Source: Paenibacillus physcomitrellae
GTDB taxonomy: Bacteria; Bacillota; Bacilli; Paenibacillales; Paenibacillaceae
Length of the DNA: 64,000 nucleotides
Assembly (NCBI RefSeq): GCF_002240225.1
Contig: NZ_CP022584.1
Span: 1,178,001 to 1,242,000, forward strand
Direction of reading: 5' to 3'
The notes under the pieces were generated by a model. It ran no database searches. It was not told the origin of the DNA and saw only the letters and a list, made by a program, of their open reading frames with translations. The stretch's first letter is position 1, and each line of letters opens with the position of its first letter. The position numbers and the translations under genes were made by a program. Of the stretch, positions 47,908-57,724 are shown one piece after another.

Positions 47908-49632
47908 TTAAAAAATACCCTTTTGCGCCTCCGCCAAATTGAGCATCTCCTGGGCATGATGCAGGGTTTTCTCCGTAATTTCAACCCCTCCGAGCATACG
48001 CGCCAGCTCTTTAACACGCCCTTCCTGGCTTAACGCTTCCACCGTAGTCATCGTTCTTCCATCAGTTACGGTTTTTTCGATCAGGAACTGGTTATCCGCC
48101 ATACATGCTACTTGGGGCAGATGGGTAATGGAGAAAACTTGGCATGTTGAAGAAAGCTTGTACAGCTTCTCCGCTATGGATTGCGCCGCACGGCCGCTGA
48201 CCCCGGTATCCACTTCGTCAAAGATCAGAACCGGAACATGATCATGCCGAGCAAATACGCTCTTCAGCGCCAGCATCATTCTGGACAATTCGCCGCCGGA
48301 AGCAATCTTTCCAAGCGGACGAAGTGGCTCGCCTGGATTTGGGGAAATCAGAAATTCAGCGGTATCCATGCCCTGTTTGCTCAGTCTGATCCGCTTGCCC
48401 TGCCATTCAACGCCGGACGGGTCTTCCATAATGCCTAACTCCACCTTGAGGGAAGTCCTCTGCATCTGCAGATCTTTGAGTTCCCCTTCAATTTGCATCG
48501 CCAAATCGGCAGCGCAGGACTTACGTGCTCCACTTAAGGCTTCCGCTTTAGACATAAGCTGCTTCAATAACACGGCTCTTTTCGCTTCAAGCTGCTCCAG
48601 AATCTCATCTTTATTCTCCAGAGTATCCGTCTCCCGGCGGATCTTCTCATAATAACTCAAGATCGACTCAATGGAATCGCCATATTTGCGGCGAAGAGAG
48701 GATATATCGTCTAAACGGTCTTCAACTTCTCTGAGCCGCTCCGGATTGGATTCCAGGGTGTCCCTGTAATCCCTAAGCCCAAACGCAGCATCTTCTAGCT
48801 GGTAATAAGCATTTTGAAGCTGTTCAACTATTGGACCGACCCTTTTGTTATCATAGGAAGCAATATCCTCCAGCCGGGAAATGGCATTGGCAATAACATC
48901 GAGGCCTTGCTGGCCGTACAGCTGTTCATAAGCTCCGGCAATTGCATCCATCATTTTCTCGCTATGAGCTAGTTTAAGCTTTTCTTCTGCCAGTAATTCA
49001 TCTTCGCCGACCGTCAACTTGGCAGCGGCGATTTCTTCCAGCTGAAACCGATACATATCCAGCATTTGCAGCATTTTCTGACTGGTGCTTTGAAGCTCAT
49101 TATATTCACGATTGGTTTTGACAAATTCAGCATACGTTGACTGATAATCAGCCTTCAAAGGGCCGATCGATGAACTGCCATAAGCGTCAAGCAATTCCAG
49201 ATGACGTTCGGGGCGGAGCAAGGTTTGATGTTCGTGCTGTCCATGAATATTAATTAATCGTTCACCGATTTCTCTCAGCATCGTCAAATTGACAAGCTGC
49301 CCGTTAATCCGGGCCGTGCTTTTCCCTTGAAGGCTGATATCCCGCCGAATGATCAGTAGTTCGCCTGCATCACCGCTTAATCCAAATTCCTTCAGCTTTC
49401 CCCATACCGGATGTTCCTGAGAAAGGTCAAAGGCGGCCTCCATCTCCGCTTTCTCGCAGCCGTAACGGATTAAATCCGCAGAACCCCGGGCACCGGCAAT
49501 TAAACCTAAAGCATCAATGATAATTGATTTACCGGCACCGGTTTCTCCCGTCAGGACAAGAAATCCCCGGTCAAAGGTAATGTCCACGGCCTCAACAACG
49601 GCCAGATTACGGATGGATAATGAAAATAGCAC
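47908..49632 (-). CDS. recN: DNA repair protein RecN
   Basis: A 574-aa SMC-like ATPase. Walker A is GETGAGKS at 29-36; a long coiled-coil middle (about 160-370) follows, then LSGGE-type GGELSRMMLALKS, Walker B VLIFDEVDTGVSG and a C-terminal domain. RecN gathers broken DNA ends early in double-strand break repair. The GTG at 49632 is chosen because GGGAGGG lies six bases upstream. It sits 24 bases after argR, in an operon whose first promoter has a LexA box. Confidence 0.95.
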   Translation of the reverse strand: MLFSLSIRNLAVVEAVDITFDRGFLVLTGETGAGKSIIIDALGLIAGARGSADLIRYGCEKAEMEAAFDLSQEHPVWGKLKEFGLSGDAGELLIIRRDISLQGKSTARINGQLVNLTMLREIGERLINIHGQHEHQTLLRPERHLELLDAYGSSSIGPLKADYQSTYAEFVKTNREYNELQSTSQKMLQMLDMYRFQLEEIAAAKLTVGEDELLAEEKLKLAHSEKMMDAIAGAYEQLYGQQGLDVIANAISRLEDIASYDNKRVGPIVEQLQNAYYQLEDAAFGLRDYRDTLESNPERLREVEDRLDDISSLRRKYGDSIESILSYYEKIRRETDTLENKDEILEQLEAKRAVLLKQLMSKAEALSGARKSCAADLAMQIEGELKDLQMQRTSLKVELGIMEDPSGVEWQGKRIRLSKQGMDTAEFLISPNPGEPLRPLGKIASGGELSRMMLALKSVFARHDHVPVLIFDEVDTGVSGRAAQSIAEKLYKLSSTCQVFSITHLPQVACMADNQFLIEKTVTDGRTMTTVEALSQEGRVKELARMLGGVEITEKTLHHAQEMLNLAEAQKGIF

Positions 49633-49656
49633 ACCAAACCCTCCCAAATCCTGTAA

Positions 49657-50106
49657 TTAGGAAATATAACTCATAATTTGATTAACTACCCAGCTGCTGT
49701 TCTCTTCCGTGCGGCAAATAATCAGCATGGTATCGTCTCCGCAGATGGTTCCCATAATTTCCGACCATTCCATATTATCAAGCAGCACACATACGGAGTT
49801 GGCTGTTCCCGGCAGACACTTCATAACGACCAGATTCCCCGTGTAGTCGATATGAACAAAACTGTCCACTAAAGCCCGCTTCAATTTCTGCACCGGGTTA
49901 TAGCGTTGATCTGTCGGCATTGAATATTTATACCGTCCGTCGTCCGTCGGAACTTTGATCAGCAGCAGCTCCTTAATATCCCTCGATACGGTTGCTTGTG
50001 TCACCTGGAAACCGGCATTTCTAAGCGAATCTACCAATTCATCCTGGGTTTCTATGTCCTGCTGGGTAATGATTTCACGTATTTTGATATGACGAAGCCC
50101 TTTCAT
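49657..50106 (-). CDS. argR: Arginine repressor ArgR/AhrC
   Basis: A 149-aa hexameric regulator of arginine synthesis and breakdown. The N-terminal winged helix contains [20 protein letters not shown] and [14 protein letters not shown]. The C-terminal arginine-binding domain has [20 protein letters not shown] followed by [13 protein letters not shown]. The ATG at 50106 is chosen because GGAGG lies six bases upstream. The tlyA-argR-recN order is that of B. subtilis yqxC-ahrC-recN, except for one extra gene before argR here. Confidence 0.95.
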   Translation of the reverse strand: MKGLRHIKIREIITQQDIETQDELVDSLRNAGFQVTQATVSRDIKELLLIKVPTDDGRYKYSMPTDQRYNPVQKLKRALVDSFVHIDYTGNLVVMKCLPGTANSVCVLLDNMEWSEIMGTICGDDTMLIICRTEENSSWVVNQIMSYIS

Positions 50107-50131
50107 GTAATTCCTCCAACTGCCTATTTGG

Positions 50132-50596
50132 CTAATACTCTTCTTCATTCGCCAGACGGATCTTGCGAATTTCATTCATTTCGCCGTTTATATATAACAT
50201 TCCTTCACAATCGGGATACAGCAGCAAAAATGGAAGCAAAGCCTTTCGCACGCCAGTGCCTGTCCATTCCACAGGCTGTCTGTCGCGAGCTTCCTTAACG
50301 ACATAGTATGCCCCATCCTTGCTTACCACATAATCTATATACAGCCGGCTATACAGCCTTTCATTATCACACTCAAACGTAAGAGGCACCTTCAGCTTGC
50401 CGCTTACCACTTCATAACCGCTGCGTTCCAGCAATTCAACGGCTGCCGTACGTTCAAATTGATCATTCACTTCAAATCCGTGTCCTGGTTTAAAAGGGGC
50501 AGGGCGGTACAGCCAGGAAGAAAAGACTCTCCAAAGCAGGAATACAATAACCAATACCATAATGATCATCAGCCATTTATCCGAGCCTCCGTCCAT
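50132..50596 (-). CDS. Membrane-anchored protein of unknown function leading the argR-recN operon
   Basis: A 154-aa protein with one N-terminal helix (about 7-24, [18 protein letters not shown]) and a C-terminal soluble domain. That domain alternates strands and helices, with [19 protein letters not shown] then a helix [10 protein letters not shown] and a strand GMLYING. The pattern faintly recalls a PD-(D/E)XK nuclease core, but the catalytic set is not complete. The ATG at 50596 has a GGGGTG/GGAG sequence close upstream; the start is uncertain. Its promoter carries a LexA-like box, and argR starts 25 bases after its stop. Family not recognised. Confidence 0.65.
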   Translation of the reverse strand: MDGGSDKWLMIIMVLVIVFLLWRVFSSWLYRPAPFKPGHGFEVNDQFERTAAVELLERSGYEVVSGKLKVPLTFECDNERLYSRLYIDYVVSKDGAYYVVKEARDRQPVEWTGTGVRKALLPFLLLYPDCEGMLYINGEMNEIRKIRLANEEEY

Positions 50597-50627
50597 CTCC
50601 GCACCCCGCTTCCAATTGGTTGCCTTT

Positions 50628-50657
50628 ATTATAAACAAACAAACGTTCGCAAATCAA
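50628..50657 (-). promoter_or_regulatory. Promoter with a LexA (SOS) box
   Basis: On the minus strand TTGATT (50657-50652), an 18-base spacer and TATAAT (50633-50628). Inside the spacer CGAACGTTTGTTTG (50649-50636) matches 13 of 14 positions of the Bacillus LexA consensus CGAACRNRYGTTYG. A bound LexA would block this promoter. LexA control is inferred. Confidence 0.65.
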
Positions 50658-50691
50658 GCCTCTTTCCTGCTAAAAAAAGATGAATTCGAGC

Positions 50692-50725
50692 AAAAAGCTC
50701 CCGGAGCTATAAACTCTCGGAAGCT
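50692..50725 (-). terminator. Terminator of tlyA
   Basis: On the minus strand AGCTTCCGAGA pairs imperfectly with TCCGGGAGCT and five T residues follow, 26 bases past the tlyA stop. Confidence 0.72.
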
Positions 50726-50750
50726 TTCCAAGCCATCGTATTCAGCTTAC

Positions 50751-51611
50751 TTAGGGTTTAAATTGAGCTGGTGCAGATCGGAATGTGCTCGAAGCCTGCT
50801 GAACCGTTTGTTTAGCCAATTCTACCCAGGAACGGAGTTTCTGTTCCGAACCTCCGCCTTCCGGTTCAAGACCGAGATGAGCCAGAAATTCAATATTCCC
50901 TTCTCCGCCCGTAATAGGTGAAAAGGTAAGCCCTTTAATAAGGAATCCAAGCTCCTCAGCGAAAGAAAGAACCTGCAGCAGCACTTCCTCATGGACTTTC
51001 GAGTCACGGACTACACCGGACTTGCCCACCTTCTCCCGCCCTGCCTCAAACTGCGGTTTGATTAGAGCCACAATATCCGCCGGACGTTTCAGCAGCTGTT
51101 TAAGCGGCGGCAAAATAATCCGCAGCGAGATGAACGAGACATCTATGCTGGCAAAATCCGGCTCAGGCCCGTCAAGGTCTTCCGGTGTCATGTAACGAAA
51201 ATTAGTTCGCTCTTTAACATTGACCCGCTCATCGTTGCGAAGGCTCCAGTCCAGCTGGTTGTAGCCAACATCAATAGCATAGACATAAGAAGCCCCGTGC
51301 TGCAAAGCGCAGTCCGTAAAACCGCCGGTCGAGGAGCCTATATCCAGCATGGTCCGATTAGTCAACGGAATCTCGAACTGTTTGATCGCTTTCTCCAGCT
51401 TCAAACCGCCCCGGCTTACATAGGGATGCACGGCGCCCTTAACTTTAAGGGCAGCCGTGCGCGGAAGTTTGGTCCCCGCCTTCTCTACGCGGCCGTGCTC
51501 ATCATATACAAGTCCGGCCATAATAGCCGTCTTTGCTTTTTCCCGGCTTTCAAAAAAGCCCTGTTCCACGAGCAGCACATCTACCCGTTCTTTGGTCCCT
51601 GAACCTGACAT
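50751..51611 (-). CDS. tlyA: TlyA-family rRNA methyltransferase (YqxC)
   Basis: A 286-aa protein. The N-terminal S4 domain (about 8-70, RVDVLLVEQGFFESREKAKT) is followed by an FtsJ-like methyltransferase with the SAM motif LDIGSSTGGFTDCALQHGA and YAIDVGYNQLDW. The catalytic lysine tetrad residues include those near IKPQFEAGREKVGKSG. The family makes 2'-O-methylcytidines in 16S and 23S rRNA; Bacillus YqxC is the counterpart. It lies between dxs and argR as in Bacillus. Confidence 0.92.
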   Translation of the reverse strand: MSGSGTKERVDVLLVEQGFFESREKAKTAIMAGLVYDEHGRVEKAGTKLPRTAALKVKGAVHPYVSRGGLKLEKAIKQFEIPLTNRTMLDIGSSTGGFTDCALQHGASYVYAIDVGYNQLDWSLRNDERVNVKERTNFRYMTPEDLDGPEPDFASIDVSFISLRIILPPLKQLLKRPADIVALIKPQFEAGREKVGKSGVVRDSKVHEEVLLQVLSFAEELGFLIKGLTFSPITGGEGNIEFLAHLGLEPEGGGSEQKLRSWVELAKQTVQQASSTFRSAPAQFKP

Positions 51612-51666
51612 GTATTTCTCCTGTCTGTATGTTTAGCACTATAACTATTCTATTCCTAATCAACAA

Positions 51667-53574
51667 TCAGGAAGGCAGCGTTTTTTTACCGAATGCAAAG
51701 GATTGTTCCGATTTAATCTTCTGGACCTTCTGAACAACCGCTTCAACCGTCAAACCAACCTGTTCGCGCTGCTCCTTGATGCTTGCATGCTCAATAAAGC
51801 GGTCCGGTATTCCCATCAGTTTGATGTCACAGTCGGTAATCTCTTGTTCAGCGTAAAATTCCAGAATGGCACTCCCCAGACTGCCTGCCTGGCTTGCTTC
51901 TTCCAGAACCAGCATCGCTGCATGAGACTTCGCCACTTCAATCAGCATCGCCGAATCCAGCGGTTTGAGGAAGCGGGCATTAATAACCGTCACTTTGATC
52001 CCCGCCGATTTCAGCTGCTCAGCGGCCTCTTCAGCCACCTGAACCATCGGGCCTATCGCCGCAATTGCGATGCCTTCGCCTTCACGAAGCATCTGCCAGC
52101 TGCCAATTGGAATCGGCACAAGCTCTTCGTCAAGCTTGACGCCTGTTCCGTTCACGCGGGGATAGCGGTAAGCAATCGGCCCGTCATTGTAATCAAGCGC
52201 CGTCTTCATCATATGACGAAGTTCATTCTCATCCTTAGGCATCATCATCACAAGATTCGGAATGTGGCGCATGAACGCAATGTCGTAAACTCCCTGATGT
52301 GTTTCGCCGTCCGCACCGACAAAGCCGGCCCGGTCAATGGCGAACATGACATTCGCATTATGCCGGCAAATGTCATGAACGATCTGGTCATAAGCACGCT
52401 GCATAAAGGTAGAGTATACCGCATATACAGGCTTCATGCCTTCCATAGCCAACGCAGCGCACATCGTAGCCGCATGCTGCTCGGCAATGCCCACATCAAC
52501 CATCCGATCCGGGAACCGTTTGGAGAAAGGAACAAGGCCGGAGCCGCCAGGCATGGCCGGTGTTACCGCCACAATCCGTTCATCCTGCTCTGCCAGTTCG
52601 ATCAAGGTTTGACCGAAAACCTCCGTATACATTGGATTCCCAACAGCTTTCAGCACCTGTCCGGACTCGATTTTGTACGGAGAAATGCCGTGCCATTTGT
52701 GGGAATCGGCTTCGGCAGGTTTGTAGCCTTTTCCTTTAGTCGTTAATACATGAACCAGGACAGGCCCTTCCACGTTATCCGCCTGCTTAAACGTTTCAAG
52801 CAGCTTCGGCATATCATGACCGTCTACAGGTCCCAAATAGGTGAATCCAAGCTCCTCGAACAAAATGCCGGGAACCATCATATATTTAAGGCTGTCCTTG
52901 ACTTTCTCGGCTGTCTTGGCAAGTTTGCCGCCAATGGCCGGGATTTTTCGCAGCAGTATTTCAATTTCATCTTTGGCACGCAAATAAGTCCGGTCTGAAC
53001 GGATGCGCGACAAATAATTATGCATCGCCCCTACGTTGGGCGCTATGGACATTTCATTATCGTTCAGAATAACCATCAGCTTCTTCTTCTCGTGGCCGAT
53101 GTGATTAAGCGCTTCAAAAGCCATGCCGCCCGTTAGAGCTCCATCGCCTATAATAGGAATGACCTTGAAGTCCTCGCCTTTCAGATCACGAGCCAGCGCC
53201 ATGCCCATCGCCGCCGACAAAGAAGTGCTGCTGTGTCCGGCTTCCCAAACATCGTGTTCGCTTTCGTCCCGTTTCACGAAGCCGCATAAGCCGTTTAATT
53301 TGCGCAGTGTGTCAAATTGATCCATTCTGCCGGTCAACATCTTATGTACATACGCCTGATGCCCGACATCATAAATGAATTTATCTTTGGGGCTGTTGTA
53401 GCGGTAATGAAGCGCCAGCGTCAATTCCACCACGCCCAGATTGGAAGCCAGATGACCGCCGGTTACGGACAGCTTCTCAATCAGAAACTGACGAATCTGA
53501 GCCGCCAGCGGTGCAAGCTCATCGACGGACAGCTGTTTGAGATCCTCAGGTCCGTTGATTTGCGAAAGCAGCAT
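51667..53574 (-). CDS. dxs: 1-deoxy-D-xylulose-5-phosphate synthase
   Basis: A 635-aa TPP enzyme, the entry step of the MEP isoprenoid pathway, joining pyruvate and glyceraldehyde-3-phosphate. Visible are [16 protein letters not shown], the TPP motif [18 protein letters not shown] ending ILNDN, DIGIAEQH-type [20 protein letters not shown] and [15 protein letters not shown]. It lies upstream of tlyA and downstream of ispA, so two isoprenoid genes are adjacent. An extended -10 promoter is close upstream. Confidence 0.96.
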   Translation of the reverse strand: MLLSQINGPEDLKQLSVDELAPLAAQIRQFLIEKLSVTGGHLASNLGVVELTLALHYRYNSPKDKFIYDVGHQAYVHKMLTGRMDQFDTLRKLNGLCGFVKRDESEHDVWEAGHSSTSLSAAMGMALARDLKGEDFKVIPIIGDGALTGGMAFEALNHIGHEKKKLMVILNDNEMSIAPNVGAMHNYLSRIRSDRTYLRAKDEIEILLRKIPAIGGKLAKTAEKVKDSLKYMMVPGILFEELGFTYLGPVDGHDMPKLLETFKQADNVEGPVLVHVLTTKGKGYKPAEADSHKWHGISPYKIESGQVLKAVGNPMYTEVFGQTLIELAEQDERIVAVTPAMPGGSGLVPFSKRFPDRMVDVGIAEQHAATMCAALAMEGMKPVYAVYSTFMQRAYDQIVHDICRHNANVMFAIDRAGFVGADGETHQGVYDIAFMRHIPNLVMMMPKDENELRHMMKTALDYNDGPIAYRYPRVNGTGVKLDEELVPIPIGSWQMLREGEGIAIAAIGPMVQVAEEAAEQLKSAGIKVTVINARFLKPLDSAMLIEVAKSHAAMLVLEEASQAGSLGSAILEFYAEQEITDCDIKLMGIPDRFIEHASIKEQREQVGLTVEAVVQKVQKIKSEQSFAFGKKTLPS

Positions 53575-53626
53575 TTGTATTCCCCGCTTTCCTTTGTTTA
53601 AATAGCATTCTATTGTAGTGCCCCCA

Positions 53627-53635
53627 ATTATAACA
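53627..53635 (-). promoter_or_regulatory. Extended -10 promoter of dxs
   Basis: On the minus strand TGTTATAAT (53635-53627) is an extended -10 element; no good -35 is present. It lies about 50 bases before the dxs start. Confidence 0.5.
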
Positions 53636-53649
53636 TAAAAGTCGTTTCA

Positions 53650-53722
53650 ACAGAAATAACGGCAAAATCTGCGCCACTTGTCCTACAAAGAACAACAAGA
53701 ATAAGCGGGCGCGTTTTGCCGT
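53650..53722 (-). terminator. Long inverted repeat, probable terminator of xseA-xseB-ispA
   Basis: On the minus strand ACGGCAAAA (with inner GCGCC) pairs with TTTTGCCGT (with inner GGCGC) across about 46 bases, followed by TATTTCTG. It lies about 60 bases after the ispA stop. Confidence 0.55.
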
Positions 53723-53782
53723 CATAAATCTGCCGGAGTTATATGTCTAAAGTCCTGTTCACTTAACTCGAATTGAATTGAC

Positions 53783-54685
53783 TTAATGATCGCGTTTCAG
53801 CAGAAAATCTGAAATCTCAAGCAAACGGGCAGGGTCCGGAATACCTCCGTCTTCCAGTGCTTCCTTGGCTTCAAGGGTCAACCGGGCCACTTCTGCACGG
53901 GAGGCTTCCAGACCTGCGAAATAAGGATAAGTGACTTTTTCCATTTTGAGATCGCTTTGCGTGCTCTTGCCGAGCTTGGCCTCGTCACCAATCAGATCCA
54001 GAATATCGTCTTGAATCTGGAAGGCGAAACCGATATTGCGGCCAAACCGTTCAAGCGCCTCAAGTTGGCGTAGGGAAGCTGAAGCAATTCGGCCGCCGGC
54101 CTTCAAGGCGAACACGATCAGGTCCCCGGTTTTATGCTCATGTATGTAACGGAGACCTCCCAGATCCGTAACTCCCTGCTCCGCCTGCATATCGGCAGCT
54201 TGTCCGCCCACCATACCGCAAGGCCCGGCGTAACGGGACAATTCCTCCACAATGGCCAAGGTTTGTTCAGCCGGGACATGATATCTGCGGGAAGCCTGGA
54301 CAACACTGTAAAAAGCATGGGTCAGCAGGCCATCCCCGGCCAGAATAGCCGAGGCTTCTCCAAACACCTTGTGATTGGTTGGTTTACCCCGTCTGAAATC
54401 ATCGTTGTCCATAGCCGGAAGATCATCATGAATGAGAGAGTAGGTATGAATCATCTCCACCGCACATGCGACCGGCATGGCCGCCTCCCTGCTTCCGCCA
54501 AGGCTTTCGGCTGCGGCAATTACCAGCAGCGGACGCAATCTTTTTCCCCCGGCCGTCAGCGAATATTGCATAGCCTCTTTAAGCGTGCCGGGAACCTGCC
54601 AATCACCGGGCAAAAAGCTTTCAAGAGCGGTATTCACCTGACCGCAAACTTGCTCCATATATTGCTCAAAAGACGGACGGCTCAA
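53783..54685 (-). CDS. ispA: Farnesyl diphosphate synthase (IspA)
   Basis: A 300-aa prenyl transferase. The first aspartate-rich motif is HDDLPAMDNDD and the second QIQDDILD; GGKRLRPLL near residue 50 binds diphosphate. It condenses DMAPP/GPP with IPP to farnesyl diphosphate, the precursor of undecaprenyl and menaquinone chains. The TTG start overlaps the xseB stop (TTGA). Order xseA-xseB-ispA matches B. subtilis (yqiD). Confidence 0.95.
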   Translation of the reverse strand: MSRPSFEQYMEQVCGQVNTALESFLPGDWQVPGTLKEAMQYSLTAGGKRLRPLLVIAAAESLGGSREAAMPVACAVEMIHTYSLIHDDLPAMDNDDFRRGKPTNHKVFGEASAILAGDGLLTHAFYSVVQASRRYHVPAEQTLAIVEELSRYAGPCGMVGGQAADMQAEQGVTDLGGLRYIHEHKTGDLIVFALKAGGRIASASLRQLEALERFGRNIGFAFQIQDDILDLIGDEAKLGKSTQSDLKMEKVTYPYFAGLEASRAEVARLTLEAKEALEDGGIPDPARLLEISDFLLKRDH

Positions 54686-54939
54686 GCAAAATCACCGCTT
54701 CCTCCGCCGTTTTCACTGTAGGGTTTCTTCACGGCGGCTCCGTCAACCTCAACAATCATTTCGATCTTCCGTTCCACCTGCTCCAATTTCTGACCGCAGA
54801 GCTGGGACAGCTTCATCCCCTGCTGGAACAGATCAATCGCTTTCTCAAGCGGCACATCCCCATGCTCCAGCTGAGAGACAATCGCCTCCAGTTCGCTCAT
54901 GGCCTCTTCAAAACTCAGTTCCTGTTTCTGTTCTTCCAT
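54682..54939 (-). CDS. xseB: Exodeoxyribonuclease VII small subunit
   Basis: An 85-aa helical protein with the XseB pattern FEEAMSELEAIVSQLEHGDV and PLEKAIDLFQQGMKLSQLCG. Several copies clamp one XseA chain. The C-terminal tail is glycine-rich. It overlaps xseA by 32 bases and ispA by 4, so the three genes are translationally coupled. Confidence 0.95.
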   Translation of the reverse strand: MEEQKQELSFEEAMSELEAIVSQLEHGDVPLEKAIDLFQQGMKLSQLCGQKLEQVERKIEMIVEVDGAAVKKPYSENGGGSGDFA

Positions 54940-56290
54940 GCTCTTCTCCTTCCGGCTTTATGCCCCAAACCTGGCAGTCAAGCTCACCGTCGGTGATTTT
55001 GATCTTTACCTGATCGCCCGGCTGCACCTGGTTGATCGATTTGATCAGCTTCTGTTCTTGATCGTCATAGACAAGGCCATAGCCCCGGCTCATGACCTTA
55101 AGCGGACTCAGCGCATCCAGCTGTCTGATCGCGCTGCCCAGCATGGCGCTGCGCTCCTTGAGGAACAGCGCCATGCTTTGCTTCAGCCTGCGGGAAAGCT
55201 CGTCCCCGCGGGCTGAAGCCTGGTTCAGCTGCGCCTGCGGATGGAAGCGCAGCAGCGTCTCATGCAGCCGCCCGTAACGGCCGGCTGTCAGCTTCACCCG
55301 GCTGTCCACCGTGCGGGACAGCCGATGCTTCAGCATGTCCAGACGCTGGACATGCTGAAGCACCTGGCGGCGCGGCTGCGTCAGCGCCGGCGACCTTTGC
55401 AGGCGCGCGAGGCGTTCGCGCTCGCGGGACGCCTTGTGCTGCAGCCCCTGCCGCAGCGAGCGCTGGAGCTGGCGAAGCAGCTCCTTCAAATCCGCGATAT
55501 GCGGCACCGCAAGCTCGGCCGCAGCCGTTGGCGTGGCCGCCCGCAGATCGGCCACAAAGTCGGCGATCGTAAAGTCCGTTTCGTGCCCGACAGCCGAAAT
55601 AATCGGGATCGCCGAATCATAGATCGCTCTGGCTACGATTTCTTCGTTGAAGGCCCACAGCTCTTCAAGCGAGCCGCCGCCGCGGCCCACAATCAGCACA
55701 TCCGCCTCGCCCAGCCGGTTCAGCTCGCGGATGGCCTTGACGATCGAAGGCGCGGCGCCTTTTCCCTGCACCAGCACGGGATAAAGGACAATATGCGCCT
55801 GTGGATATCTTCTCTGCAGCGTAATCATGATGTCTCTGACGGCCGCTCCGGTTGGCGAGGTAACAACACCAATGCTGCGCGGGAATTTCGGAATCGCCTT
55901 CTTGGTCGAAGCCTCGAACAGGCCTTCCTGCTCCAGTTTCTTCTTAAGCTGCTCATACGCCAGGTACAAGCTGCCGATGCCGTCCGGCTGCATATGGGTG
56001 GCATAAAACTGATATTGCCCGTCCCGTTCAAACACCGAAACATTGCCTCTGGCAATCACCCGCGAGCCTTCCTTCGGAATGAAAGGCAGCCTTTGGTTAT
56101 GCGAGGCAAACATAATGCTTTTGATCCGGCTGTCCGCATCCTTCAGCGTAAAATACATATGGCCGCTGGAATGATGCGTAAAGTTGGAAATTTCCCCGCG
56201 GATCCAGACTTCGGACAGCAGCGGATCGCTTTCCATTTTCATGCGGATAAATTTATTTAATTCCTTAATCGAATAAATGCGCTGTTCCAC
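54908..56290 (-). CDS. xseA: Exodeoxyribonuclease VII large subunit
   Basis: A 460-aa nuclease subunit that degrades single-stranded DNA to oligonucleotides. An N-terminal OB fold (about 1-100, VWIRGEISNFTHHSSGHMYF) is followed by the catalytic domain (GVVTSPTGAAVRDI, VGRGGGSLEELWAFN, SAVGHETDFTIADFVADLRA) and a coiled-coil arm (about 275-400) to which XseB binds. The tail has SRGYGLVYD. The GTG start has AAAGGAGG upstream. Base composition in the coiled-coil region (55.1-55.5 kb) is much more GC-rich than the surroundings, and it holds a 16-bp perfect inverted repeat. Confidence 0.94.
   Translation of the reverse strand: MEQRIYSIKELNKFIRMKMESDPLLSEVWIRGEISNFTHHSSGHMYFTLKDADSRIKSIMFASHNQRLPFIPKEGSRVIARGNVSVFERDGQYQFYATHMQPDGIGSLYLAYEQLKKKLEQEGLFEASTKKAIPKFPRSIGVVTSPTGAAVRDIMITLQRRYPQAHIVLYPVLVQGKGAAPSIVKAIRELNRLGEADVLIVGRGGGSLEELWAFNEEIVARAIYDSAIPIISAVGHETDFTIADFVADLRAATPTAAAELAVPHIADLKELLRQLQRSLRQGLQHKASRERERLARLQRSPALTQPRRQVLQHVQRLDMLKHRLSRTVDSRVKLTAGRYGRLHETLLRFHPQAQLNQASARGDELSRRLKQSMALFLKERSAMLGSAIRQLDALSPLKVMSRGYGLVYDDQEQKLIKSINQVQPGDQVKIKITDGELDCQVWGIKPEGEEHGRTETGTEF
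55326..55362. repeat. Perfect 16-bp inverted repeat inside xseA
   Basis: TGCTTCAGCATGTCCA (55326-55341), a 5-base spacer, then TGGACATGCTGAAGCA (55347-55362). It lies within the coiled-coil coding region and would form a strong hairpin in the mRNA. Confidence 0.85.
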
Positions 56291-56332
56291 AGCAAAGCCT
56301 CCTTTATCAGGCCGCTAGGATGCCTGCTGGCA

Positions 56333-57190
56333 TCATTTCAAACCATTCAGCCTTTTGGCGGCGATCAGCGTATTTTTCATCAGCATCGTAATGGTCATCG
56401 GACCCACCCCGCCGGGAACCGGCGTAATCGGACCTGAAACCTCCTGTACGCTTGCGAAATCCACATCTCCGGCTAGCTTGCCGTTCTCCAGACGGTTCAT
56501 GCCGACGTCAATTACAACTGCGCCCGGTTTGATGAAAGAAGCGTCTACAAAATTAGCTCGTCCAATCGCCACAACGACGATATCCGCCTGTTTGGTCAGC
56601 TCTTTCATGTTAGCGGTGCGGGAATGGCACATCGTGACGGTAGCATTCTCGCGCTGCAGCAGCAGGGAAACCGGTTTGCCGACAATGTTGCTGCGGCCGA
56701 TGACAACAGCATGTTTACCGCTCATTTCGATGCCTGTGCGTTTGATCAGCTCAATGACCCCTGCAGGCGTACATGGCAGCAGGCTGTCATCCCCGATTAC
56801 AAGGTTACCCACGTTCACCGGGTGGAAGCCGTCAACATCCTTCTCGACCGAAATGGCGTCGATCACGGATTTCTCGTGAATATGGGAAGGAAGAGGCAGC
56901 TGGACCAAAATGCCGTGGATGCTGGCTTGTCCATTCAATTTCTCAATAAGGGAAAGCAATTCTTCCTGGGTTGTAGAGGCTGGCAGACGATGAACCTCGG
57001 AATAAAAGCCAAGGTCTACGCAAGCCTTCTCTTTGTTGCGGACGTAAACCTGGGAAGCCGGATCTTCGCCTACAAGCACAACGGCGAGACCTGGCTGCAC
57101 CCCTTTACCTTTAAGCTCTTCTACTTCAATGCGAATCTGGCTGCGAATTTCTTCTGATACCTGTTTCCCGCTGATAATAGTTGCTGTCAT
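56333..57190 (-). CDS. folD: Methylenetetrahydrofolate dehydrogenase/cyclohydrolase
   Basis: A 285-aa bifunctional enzyme interconverting 5,10-methylene- and 10-formyl-tetrahydrofolate. Visible are the catalytic [14 protein letters not shown] (Lys), [22 protein letters not shown] and the NADP motif [13 protein letters not shown], with [15 protein letters not shown] near the end. It lies between nusB and xseA, as in B. subtilis. Confidence 0.97.
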   Translation of the reverse strand: MTATIISGKQVSEEIRSQIRIEVEELKGKGVQPGLAVVLVGEDPASQVYVRNKEKACVDLGFYSEVHRLPASTTQEELLSLIEKLNGQASIHGILVQLPLPSHIHEKSVIDAISVEKDVDGFHPVNVGNLVIGDDSLLPCTPAGVIELIKRTGIEMSGKHAVVIGRSNIVGKPVSLLLQRENATVTMCHSRTANMKELTKQADIVVVAIGRANFVDASFIKPGAVVIDVGMNRLENGKLAGDVDFASVQEVSGPITPVPGGVGPMTITMLMKNTLIAAKRLNGLK

Positions 57191-57219
57191 CGTTTCCCCG
57201 TCTCCTTTAACCCCTGATT

Positions 57220-57669
57220 TTATAAGTTTTTAAGCTTGTCTAAATCTTGGATCATCTTGCCGAGCACGCCATTGACAAACTTGCCGGACTCCTCAGTGCC
57301 AAAATGTTTGGACAGCTCGATCGCTTCGTTGACGGCTACCTTGGCTGGAACATCGTCACGGAAGATCATTTCGTAAGCGGCCAGGCGAAGCACCTCGCGG
57401 TCCACCCGCGACAATCGGCTGATCTGCCAGTTCTTCAAATATTGCTCCAGCATCCCGTCGATTGCAGTTTTATGTTCGATAACACCGGCAACAAGCTCCA
57501 TAATCTGCTCTCTTGCTTCATCCGGGTTACCAACGCTTCCAACGCCGCTTTCGTTATCTTCCGAAGCTTCAACCAGCAGCATCATAACCGCCTCCTGGGC
57601 TCCCACTTCATTCATTTCCATCTGGTACAGGCTCTGCACCGCAAGTTCCCTTGTTAAACGCTTTTTCAC
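57220..57669 (-). CDS. nusB: Transcription antitermination factor NusB
   Basis: A 149-aa all-helical RNA-binding protein that, with NusE (S10), binds boxA in rRNA operons. It begins [20 protein letters not shown] and has [20 protein letters not shown] and [21 protein letters not shown] short acidic insertion lies near residues 36-50. The GTG start has AGGAGG upstream. folD follows 29 bases later. Confidence 0.95.
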   Translation of the reverse strand: MKKRLTRELAVQSLYQMEMNEVGAQEAVMMLLVEASEDNESGVGSVGNPDEAREQIMELVAGVIEHKTAIDGMLEQYLKNWQISRLSRVDREVLRLAAYEMIFRDDVPAKVAVNEAIELSKHFGTEESGKFVNGVLGKMIQDLDKLKNL

Positions 57670-57724
57670 TAAAATTTCCTCCTGGACTCATATACATAGC
57701 TGATCTGAAAAACCTAGTTGTAAT

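Noticed and set aside
51703-52746. 347-codon plus-strand frame opposite dxs
   Set aside because: Antisense shadow rich in His, Arg and Asn; dxs on the other strand is unambiguous.
55241-56260. 339-codon plus-strand frame opposite xseA
   Set aside because: Antisense shadow in a GC-rich part of xseA; Gln/Arg/His-rich composition typical of non-coding translation.
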